A stretch of DNA of 11,073 nt from DASZMJ01 sp035551935 (GTDB taxonomy: Bacteria; Planctomycetota; Planctomycetia; Isosphaerales; Isosphaeraceae), in assembly GCA_035551935.1 (NCBI GenBank), contig DASZMJ010000389.1, forward strand, positions 1-11,073, written 5' to 3'. Shown here piece by piece: positions 1 through 5,783 of this stretch. Under the pieces are notes generated by a model, which saw nothing but the letters and a program-made list of their open reading frames with translations, did not search any database and was not told the DNA's origin. Position 1 is the first letter of the stretch. Each line of letters starts with the position of its first letter. The translations under genes and the position numbers were made by a program.

Positions 1-49
1 CGACCGCCGCCGCGACCCGCTCGCGAAGATCCTTCGAGTAGGGCCCCAT
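1..49 (-). CDS. IS630-type transposase, N-terminal fragment (runs off the left edge)
   Basis: The reverse strand opens an ATG at 49-47 and reads MGPYSKDLRERVAAAV before the window ends. The Y-S-x-D-L-R-E-R-V pattern is the usual beginning of the helix-turn-helix domain of IS630-family transposases (orfA or full-length forms), which bind the terminal inverted repeats of the element. The start is supported by a strong Shine-Dalgarno sequence, AAGGAGA on the minus strand (61-55), five bases upstream of the ATG. The gene is transcribed away from the neighbouring di-heme gene, so the two are divergent across 50-234. Only 16 codons are visible, so I cannot tell whether the transposase is intact, and a stand-alone HTH protein of the same fold remains possible. 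No terminal inverted repeat could be recognised in the spacer. Confidence 0.6.
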   Translation of the reverse strand, partial: MGPYSKDLRERVAAAV

Positions 50-165
50 GACAATCTCCTTCGGCTCCGACCTCGGTGGCGTCAGCAATCCGCTCCTCGG
101 GAATCCTTTCCGTCTGCAAGCCGAAAGTAAACCGCTCTAGAATAGCATGGACGGGTGCCGCGAGG

Positions 166-195
166 GTTGACTTTTTGTTGAACAACGCCGATCAT
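166..195 (+). promoter_or_regulatory. Candidate promoter/operator region upstream of the module A di-heme gene
   Basis: A T-rich stretch stands out in otherwise very GC-rich DNA. It contains TTGACT (167-172) and, 17 bases later, GATCAT (190-195), a weak sigma70-like pair with 4 of 6 matches in the -10. It also contains GTTGAAC (177-183), whose TTGAAC resembles ECF-type -35 elements, and an 11-bp palindrome TTGTTGAACAA (175-185) that could be an operator. A similar GTTGA/T-run/GTTGAAC arrangement occurs at 3944-3963 ahead of module B. The transcription start is not determined. The rest of 50-234 holds nothing else I can identify. Confidence 0.3.
175..185. repeat. 11-bp palindrome TTGTT-G-AACAA
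   Basis: The two five-base arms are perfect inverted repeats around a single central G. The site lies about 50 bases before the chosen start of the di-heme gene and overlaps the candidate promoter, so an operator role is possible. A palindrome this short can occur by chance, although it is less likely in DNA this GC-rich. Confidence 0.3.
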
Positions 196-220
196 CGAGG
201 GGAGTTCGCCACGAGGGAAC

Positions 221-226
221 GAGGGG
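221..226 (+). promoter_or_regulatory. Shine-Dalgarno sequence deciding the start of the module A di-heme gene
   Basis: GAGGGG lies eight bases before TTG at 235 (or eleven before TTG at 238). The open frame extends back to a GTG at 76, but the stretch before 235 encodes no signal peptide and has no comparable ribosome binding site. Starting at 235 places a standard signal peptide at the very N-terminus. The ATG at 243 is in another frame. Confidence 0.45.
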
Positions 227-234
227 CACCGACG

Positions 235-2571
235 TTGTTGCGATGCGACGGGGCGAGGACGGTTCGGAGGGTGGTCGCGCTGGCGTTCTGGGTCGCGACG
301 GCGGCCGGGGCGCGGGCGGGGGAGCCGGGGCGGCCGGACTTCGGCAAGGACGTCGCGCCGCTGCTGGCGAAGTATTGCGCCGGCTGCCACGACGCGAAGA
401 AGCCGAGGGGCGGCATCGACCTGACGTCGTATAAAGACGCGGGGGCCGTCGCCCGCGACCGGAAGGCCTGGGAACGGGTCTTCGACCAGCTCGAAGGCCG
501 CGACATGCCGCCGGCCGACCGGCCGCAGCCGACCGAGCCGGAGTACGAGACGTTGACGCGCTGGCTGAAGGCGGAGCTCGACGCCAGCGGCTGCAACGGC
601 AAGCGCGACCCCGGCCGAGTGACGCTGCGGCGCCTGAACCGGAACGAGTACAACAACACGATCCGCGACCTCGTCGGCCTGGACCTCCGCCCCGCCGACG
701 ACTTCCCCTCCGACGACGTCGGCTACGGCTTCGACAACATCGGCGACGTGCTCAGCCTGCCGCCGATCCTGATGGAACGCTACCTCTCGGCTGCCGAGAA
801 GGTCGCCGAGAAGGCGATCGTCGCCGACCCCAAGGCCGAGGTGCCGGTGAAGGTCTGGAAGGGGGCCGAGATCGGCGGCGGCTCCGACTTCAACGACGGG
901 GCGGCGCGGGCCTTGAACTCCGAAGGGGAGGTCGGCGTCTCGCACCAGTTGCTCAAGAACGGCACGTACTTCGTCCGCGTCCGCGCCTTCGGCCAGCAGG
1001 CCGGGCCCGAGCCGGCCAGGATGGCGATCAAGCTCGACGGCAAGACGATCAAGGCCGTCGAGGTCAAGGCGAAGGCCGAGGCGCCCGGCACGTACACCGT
1101 CCGCATCAAGGCCCACGCCGGCGCGCGGCGGTTCGCGGCGGCGTTCCTCAACGACTATTACAAGCCCGACGACCCCGACCCCAAGAAGCGCGACCGCAAC
1201 CTCATCGTCGAGTCGCTCGAGCTCCGCGGCCCGACCGATGGCCCGCCGACGCCGCTACCGGCGTCGCACAGGGCCATCCTCTTCCGGATGCCGAAGTCCG
1301 AATCCGACCGTCGCGAGTGCGCCCGCGCGATCCTCAAGAAGTTCGCCGACCGGGCCTATCGACGCCCCGCGACCGTCGAGGAGGTCGACCGCCTGCTCGT
1401 CGTCTTCGACCTGGCCGAGCGCGACCACGAGCGGTTCGAGCGCGGCATCCAGCTCGCCGTCGAGGCCGCGCTCGTCTCGCCCTACTTCCTCTTCAAGGTC
1501 GAGGTCGATCGCCGACGCGGCAACCGAGGCGCGACGCCCGGCGTCGCCGCGCTCAGCGACTACGAGCTGGCCAGCCGGCTCTCGTACTTCCTCTGGAGCA
1601 GCATGCCCGACGACGAGCTGTTCGAGCTCGCCCGCAAGAAGGAGCTGGGCAAGCCCGAGGTGCTCGCATCGCAGGCGCGGCGGATGCTCAAGAGCCCCAA
1701 GGCGCACGCCCTGGCCGAGAACTTCGCCGGCCAGTGGCTCCAGACGCGCAACCTGAAGGTCGTCAACCCCGACAAGGGGCGCTTCCCCGCCTTCGACGAC
1801 GCCCTCCGCGCCGCGATGGCCAGGGAGACCGAGCTGTTCGTCCGGGCGATCGTCGCGGAGGACCGGAGCGTCCTCGACTTCCTCGACGCCGACTTCACCT
1901 TCGTCAACGAGCGGCTGGCGAAGCACTACGGGATCGAGGGGATCAAGGGGGACGAGTTCCACCGCGTCGGCCTCAAGGACGGCCGCCGGGGGGGCGTCGT
2001 GACGATGGCGAGCGTGTTGACCGTCACCTCGAACCCGACGCGGACCTCGCCGGTGAAGCGGGGCAAGTGGATCCTCGAACAACTCCTCGGCGCCCCCCCG
2101 CCCCCGCCGCCGCCGGACGTGCCCGATCTGAAGGAACAAGGGCCGCTGTCGGGGACCCTCCGGCAGCGGATGGAGCAGCACCGCGCCAACGCGCTCTGCG
2201 CGTCGTGCCACGCGAAGATGGACCCGCTGGGCTTCGGCCTCGAGAACTTCGACGCCGTCGGGGCCTGGCGCGACAAGGACGGCGAGTCGACGGTCGACCC
2301 GTCGGGCACCTTGCCGAACGGGCAGGCGTTCGCCGGGCCGGCCGAGTTGAAGAAGGTCTTGAAGGCGCGTGGGGCCGAGTTCGAGCGTTGCCTGGCCGAG
2401 AAGCTGCTCACGTATGCCCTCGGGCGTGGCCTGGAGTCCTCCGACCGCTGCGCCGTCGACGCGATCGTCGCCGACCTGAAGAAGGCCGACCACAAGGTCT
2501 CGGGCCTGGTCGCGGCGATCGTCACCAGCGACCCGTTCCGCTTCCGAAGGCTTGAAGGGGTGTCGAAATGA
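235..2571 (+). CDS. Secreted multidomain di-heme protein, PSCyt1-PSD3-PSD5-PSD4-PSCyt3-PSD2 (DUF1592/DUF1588 family)
   Basis: Predicted exported c-type cytochrome of about 778 residues. From TTG 235 a signal peptide (arginine pair at 11-12, hydrophobic core 13-24, ARA cleavage after 28) precedes the mature protein. Domains in order: PSCyt1 with heme motif CAGCH (48-52) and a likely Met ligand in RDMPP (Met91); PSD3/DUF1587 (about 128-196, RLNRNEYNNTIRDL); a beta-rich carbohydrate-binding-like region (about 230-335); PSD5/DUF1595 (358-423); PSD4/DUF1592 (440-567, LSDYELASRLSYFLW); PSCyt3/DUF1588 (576-684) with a polyproline linker and second heme motif CASCH (655-659) followed by MDPLGFGLENFD; PSD2/DUF1585 (701-772). 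This order and length are normal for the family. Heme would be attached outside the cytoplasm by a cytochrome c maturation system. The stop overlaps the DUF1552 start, a recurrent planctomycete pairing. Substrate and electron partner are unknown. The domain call is firm; the exact start is less certain. Confidence 0.9.
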   Translation: MLRCDGARTVRRVVALAFWVATAAGARAGEPGRPDFGKDVAPLLAKYCAGCHDAKKPRGGIDLTSYKDAGAVARDRKAWERVFDQLEGRDMPPADRPQPTEPEYETLTRWLKAELDASGCNGKRDPGRVTLRRLNRNEYNNTIRDLVGLDLRPADDFPSDDVGYGFDNIGDVLSLPPILMERYLSAAEKVAEKAIVADPKAEVPVKVWKGAEIGGGSDFNDGAARALNSEGEVGVSHQLLKNGTYFVRVRAFGQQAGPEPARMAIKLDGKTIKAVEVKAKAEAPGTYTVRIKAHAGARRFAAAFLNDYYKPDDPDPKKRDRNLIVESLELRGPTDGPPTPLPASHRAILFRMPKSESDRRECARAILKKFADRAYRRPATVEEVDRLLVVFDLAERDHERFERGIQLAVEAALVSPYFLFKVEVDRRRGNRGATPGVAALSDYELASRLSYFLWSSMPDDELFELARKKELGKPEVLASQARRMLKSPKAHALAENFAGQWLQTRNLKVVNPDKGRFPAFDDALRAAMARETELFVRAIVAEDRSVLDFLDADFTFVNERLAKHYGIEGIKGDEFHRVGLKDGRRGGVVTMASVLTVTSNPTRTSPVKRGKWILEQLLGAPPPPPPPDVPDLKEQGPLSGTLRQRMEQHRANALCASCHAKMDPLGFGLENFDAVGAWRDKDGESTVDPSGTLPNGQAFAGPAELKKVLKARGAEFERCLAEKLLTYALGRGLESSDRCAVDAIVADLKKADHKVSGLVAAIVTSDPFRFRRLEGVSK

Positions 2572-3911
2572 TGCACATCTCGAGGCGGACGGCCCTCCGG
2601 GGCCTGGGCACGGCGATGGCCCTGCCGTGGCTGGAGGCGATGGCGCGGCCGTCCCGGGCCATCGCGGCGATGGGGCCGTCGCGCGGCCTGCCGACGCGGA
2701 TGGCCTTCCTCTACGTCCCCAACGGCGCCAACATGGCCGACTGGACCCCCAAGGCCGAGGGGCGCGACTTCGACTTGCCGTTCATCCTCGAGCCGGTGAA
2801 GGCCCACAAGGACGACCTGCTCGTCCTGACCGGCCTGACGCAGGACCACGCCCGCCCGCACGGCGACGGCGGCGGCGACCACGCCCGCGCCCTGTCCTCG
2901 TTCCTGACCGGCTGCCAGCCCCGCAAGACCGACGGCGCCGACATCAAGGTCGGCGTCTCGGTCGACCAGGTCGCCGCCGAGCGCGTCGGCAACCGCACGC
3001 GCCTGCCGTCGCTGGAACTGGGCTGCGACCGCGGCCCGCAGTCGGGCAACTGCGACAGCGGCTATAGCTGCGCCTACTCGGCCAACATCTCCTGGCGGAA
3101 CGAGTCGTCGCCGACCTCCAAGGAGATCAACCCCCGGCTCGCCTTCGAGCGCCTCTTCGCCGCCGAGGACCCCCACGAGACCCTCGCCGGCCGCGCCAGG
3201 CGGGCGAAGTATCGGCAGAGCATCCTCGACCTCGTCGCCGAGGACGCCAACGCGCTCAAGAACCGCCTCGGCGCCAACGACCGCCGCAAGCTCGACGAAT
3301 ACCTGACCTCCGTCCGCGAGCTCGAGCGCCGGATCGCCCAGGTGGCCAAGTCGCCGACCGACGCCCCCAAGGCCGCCAAGCCGACCGGCATCCCGGAGGA
3401 CTACAAGGAGCACATCCGGCTGATGCTCGACCTGGTCGCGCTGGCGTTCCAGGGGGACGTGACCCGCGTCGCGACGTTCGTCTTCGCCAACGAGGGGAGC
3501 AACAAGAGCTACGCCTTCATCGGCATCCCCGAGGGGCACCACGACCTCTCGCACCACGGCAACGACGCCGAGAAGAAGCGGAAGATCCGCGACATCAACC
3601 GCTTCCACATGGAGCAGTTCGCCTCCTTCCTCGACAAGCTCAAGGGCGCCCGCGAGGGGGACGCCCCCCTGCTCGACCGCTGCATGGTCCTCTACGGCTC
3701 GGGCATCAGCGACGGCAACGCCCACAACCACAACGACCTGCCCATCCTCCTCGCCGGCAAGGGCTCCGGCACCATCAAGCCCGGCCGGCACGTCCGCTAC
3801 CCCGACGAGACCCCCTTGAACAACCTCTACCTCGCGATGCTCGACCGCATGGAAGCCCCCGTCGACGCCCTCGGCGACAGCAAGGGACGCCTGCCCAAGC
3901 TCGACGGCTGA
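2568..3911 (+). CDS. Tat-exported DUF1552 (HXXSHH family) protein
   Basis: Protein of 447 residues, the usual length for DUF1552. The N-terminus carries a twin-arginine signal (SRRTALRG, Arg6-Arg7, then a short hydrophobic stretch ending near LPWLEAM), so export in a folded state, perhaps with a bound cofactor, is likely. The family signature HXXSHH is present as HDLSHH (325-330). Further family marks are the cysteine cluster around GNCDSGYSCAYS (Cys153, Cys162, Cys168) and the C-terminal LYLAMLDRM segment. The histidine-rich motif suggests metal binding, but no DUF1552 reaction is established to my knowledge. The start is the first of two tandem ATGs. GAAGGGG (2554-2560) lies seven bases upstream, and the ATGA overlap with the preceding stop implies translational coupling. 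The pairing suggests the two proteins act together in the periplasm or at the cell surface. The gene shows no truncation or missing signature residue. Confidence 0.9.
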   Translation: MMHISRRTALRGLGTAMALPWLEAMARPSRAIAAMGPSRGLPTRMAFLYVPNGANMADWTPKAEGRDFDLPFILEPVKAHKDDLLVLTGLTQDHARPHGDGGGDHARALSSFLTGCQPRKTDGADIKVGVSVDQVAAERVGNRTRLPSLELGCDRGPQSGNCDSGYSCAYSANISWRNESSPTSKEINPRLAFERLFAAEDPHETLAGRARRAKYRQSILDLVAEDANALKNRLGANDRRKLDEYLTSVRELERRIAQVAKSPTDAPKAAKPTGIPEDYKEHIRLMLDLVALAFQGDVTRVATFVFANEGSNKSYAFIGIPEGHHDLSHHGNDAEKKRKIRDINRFHMEQFASFLDKLKGAREGDAPLLDRCMVLYGSGISDGNAHNHNDLPILLAGKGSGTIKPGRHVRYPDETPLNNLYLAMLDRMEAPVDALGDSKGRLPKLDG

Positions 3912-3957
3912 ACGTCCAGGGCCGGGCGGGGTGTCGGAGGATTGTTGATCATTTTGG

Positions 3958-3985
3958 TTGAACTCGGAGAGGGGTCCGGTAGAGT
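3958..3985 (+). promoter_or_regulatory. Candidate promoter of module B
   Basis: TTGAAC (3958-3963) and TAGAGT (3980-3985) are separated by 16 bases. Each matches 4 of 6 positions of the sigma70 consensus, and the -35 also resembles ECF-type TGAAC elements. The preceding 3941-3960 is unusually T-rich. Initiation would fall near 3992, leaving a leader of roughly 70 bases before the ATG at 4061. The 149-bp gap is by far the largest between same-strand genes here, so it is the natural place for a second promoter. I saw no convincing terminator for module A in it, so read-through is also possible. Confidence 0.4.
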
Positions 3986-4000
3986 ATGGAGGGGTCCGGT
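3969..4000. repeat. Exact 12-bp direct repeat, 20-bp period
   Basis: GAGGGGTCCGGT occurs at 3969-3980 and again, without mismatch, at 3989-4000, separated by AGAGTATG. The period of 20 bp is close to two helical turns, so a dimeric regulator could contact both copies on one face of the DNA. The copies flank the candidate -10 element: one fills the spacer and the other covers the expected transcription start. That geometry suits an operator, but no regulator gene is visible in the window. A recent small duplication is the simpler alternative. Confidence 0.55.
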
Positions 4001-4060
4001 CGCTCTCGAGGCGACTCCCGCCGGCCGCTTGCTGAAGAATCCACGCCGAGGATGCCCGCG

Positions 4061-5491
4061 ATGTCTCGACGTCTCCGCGCCCGATGGCTCTCCGCCGCCC
4101 GGCTCCTGCTCGCCCTGGCGATCGCCGCCACGTCGGCGTCCGCGGACGGGCCGAAGGGGGACGCGAAGCCGGCGGCCGACCCGAACGCGCCGGTCAGCTT
4201 CGCGAAGCAGGTCCTGCCGATCCTCCAGCGCAAGTGCCAGGGCTGCCACCAGCCGGCCAAGGCGAAGGGGAAGCTCGTCCTGACCTCGTACGAAGGGCTG
4301 AAGGCCGGCGGCGACTCGGGGCCGGGATTCGAGGCGGGCAAGCCGGACGACAGCCTGATCGTCGACAACGTCTCCGGGCCCAAGCCCCTGATGCCGCCCA
4401 TGGGCGAGCCGGTCTCGGCCGAGGAATTGGCCCTCGTCAAGCGCTGGATCGCCCAGGGGGCGACCGACGACACCCCGCCGCGGGCCAAGGACACGATCGA
4501 CGCCGACCACCCGCCGTTCTACCAGGCGCCGCCGGTCGTCACGGCCCTGGCGTTCGCCCCGGACGGCGAGAGCCTGGCCGTCTCGGGCTATCGCGAGGTC
4601 TTGATCCACAAGGGGGACGGCTCGGCCTTGCTCCGCCGCCTGGTCGGCCAGGCCGAGCGGATCGAGTCGCTGACGTTCTCGCCCGACGGCAAGGTCCTGG
4701 CCGCCGTCGGCGGCTCGCCGGGCCGGTTCGGCGAGGTCCAGTTCTGGCAAGCGGCGACGGGCAAGCTCCTGGTCGCGCATCGGTCGACGTACGACACCCT
4801 CTACGGCGGCGCCTTCACGCCCGACGGCAAGAAGTTCGCCTTCGGCTGCGCCGACAACTCGGCGCGGGTCGTCTCCGTCGAGGACGGCAAGCAGACGCTC
4901 AAGATCGACCACCACGCCGACTGGGTCTTCGGCACGACCTTCTCGCGCGAAGGCAAGCACCTGATCACCCTCGGCCGCGACGGCGCGCTCAAGCTGACCG
5001 AGGCCGGCACCGGCTCGTTCATCGACGACATCGGCAAGAACTACAGCGAGCTGAAGGTCCTGGCGCGGCACCCGAAGGAGGACCAGGTCGCCATCGGCGG
5101 CGACGAGCGCGTGCCGAGGCTCTACAAGATCTTCCGGACGCAGGCGCGGGACATGAACTACACCGACTTCAACCTCCTCCGCGCCTTCGAAACCCAGCCC
5201 GGCCCGATCGCCGCGATCGCCTTCAGCCCCGACGGCGGCACGTTGGCCGTCGGCGGCTCCGGGGGCGAGGTCCGGCTCTACAACGTGGCCGACGGCGCCC
5301 GCAAGGGGACGCTCAAGGGACATGTCGGCGGCATCTTCGCCATCGCCTTCCGGCCCGACGGCAAAGGCGTCGCCACCGGCGGCTTCGACGGCAACGTCCG
5401 CCTCTTCGACGCCGCCGACGGCAGGCTCGTCCGGTCGTTCGTCCCCGTCCCGGTCGGCGGGCCGCCCGCGGTGGCCCTCGAGACGCCCTGA
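4061..5491 (+). CDS. Secreted cytochrome c (PSCyt1)-WD40 beta-propeller fusion
   Basis: Protein of 476 residues with a Sec-type signal peptide (basic N-terminus, hydrophobic core about 15-23, ASA cleavage after 28). A PSCyt1 cytochrome domain follows, with heme motif CQGCH (59-63) and a likely Met axial ligand in MPPM (Met111 or Met114). Residues from about 155 to the end form WD40-type repeats; I count seven blades, marked by recurring AFxPDGxxLA and G-x-V-x-L/F-x-x-A-x-x-G patterns, which would close a standard propeller. The protein is probably a periplasmic heme-bearing scaffold or sensor; its partner is unknown. The start at 4061 is preferred because CCGAGG lies nine bases upstream and the signal peptide begins immediately. 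ATG 4052 and ATG 3986 in the same frame lack suitable ribosome binding sites. It is the first gene of module B, 23 bp before a small membrane-protein gene. Confidence 0.88.
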   Translation: MSRRLRARWLSAARLLLALAIAATSASADGPKGDAKPAADPNAPVSFAKQVLPILQRKCQGCHQPAKAKGKLVLTSYEGLKAGGDSGPGFEAGKPDDSLIVDNVSGPKPLMPPMGEPVSAEELALVKRWIAQGATDDTPPRAKDTIDADHPPFYQAPPVVTALAFAPDGESLAVSGYREVLIHKGDGSALLRRLVGQAERIESLTFSPDGKVLAAVGGSPGRFGEVQFWQAATGKLLVAHRSTYDTLYGGAFTPDGKKFAFGCADNSARVVSVEDGKQTLKIDHHADWVFGTTFSREGKHLITLGRDGALKLTEAGTGSFIDDIGKNYSELKVLARHPKEDQVAIGGDERVPRLYKIFRTQARDMNYTDFNLLRAFETQPGPIAAIAFSPDGGTLAVGGSGGEVRLYNVADGARKGTLKGHVGGIFAIAFRPDGKGVATGGFDGNVRLFDAADGRLVRSFVPVPVGGPPAVALETP

Positions 5492-5514
5492 GACTTCAAC
5501 CCGAGGAGGCGACG

Positions 5515-5733
5515 ATGCAAGAGCGAGCCGTGACCTTGCCGGAGATCGGCCTGATCGCCGGCACCCGCGTCGCCCTCGGCGCCGGCCTGGGCCTGTTGCT
5601 GTCCGACCGGCTCGACGACGACGCCCGCCGCGCCGTCGGGCTGACCCTGCTGCTCGTCGGGGCGATCTCCACGATCCCCCTGGCGATGGAAGTCCTCGGC
5701 AAGCCCGCGATCCCCCGACCTGCCACACCCTGA
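5515..5733 (+). CDS. Small two-helix membrane protein, function unknown
   Basis: The 72-residue product is easily missed because a much longer open frame of no apparent coding value covers it. ATG 5515 follows a strong GAGGAGG (5503-5509) at five bases. The protein has a short polar N-terminus (MQERAVTLPE), a hydrophobic segment about 11-30 (IGLIAGTRVALGAGLGLLLS), an acidic-basic turn (DRLDDDARRA) and a second hydrophobic segment about 41-61. It ends in a proline-rich tail. It therefore looks like an inner-membrane hairpin. Small proteins with a similar IGLIAGTR / GLLLSDRL pattern seem familiar to me from other bacteria, but I know no assigned function. Its place between two heme-protein genes, 23 bp after one and 50 bp before the next, suggests cotranscription and perhaps anchoring, but that is inference. 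Confidence 0.78.
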   Translation: MQERAVTLPEIGLIAGTRVALGAGLGLLLSDRLDDDARRAVGLTLLLVGAISTIPLAMEVLGKPAIPRPATP

Positions 5734-5783
5734 ACCCCCCGCCCGCTCGATCTCGGCCGGCCCCCCTCGAGGATACACGCCCG

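Noticed and set aside
243..434. Small plus-strand frame starting at ATG 243
   Set aside because: It lies out of frame inside the di-heme gene, and its Gly/Arg-rich product has no recognisable feature.
2091..2120. C-rich run that might signal a frameshift
   Set aside because: The frame is intact on both sides and a polyproline stretch at this place is typical of PSCyt3 proteins.
1926..3791. 621-codon minus-strand open frame
   Set aside because: Antisense to the di-heme and DUF1552 genes, with no ribosome binding site or recognisable domain; a composition artefact.
3912..3940. Terminator after the DUF1552 gene
   Set aside because: Only a four-pair stem (GACG/CGTC) near the stop and no T-tract; too weak to call.
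5322..5783. Upstream extension of the DUF1549/1553 frame to 5322
   Set aside because: It would overlap the WD40 gene and the small membrane-protein gene and encodes Ser/Arg/Pro-rich nonsense. The signal peptide begins at 5784.
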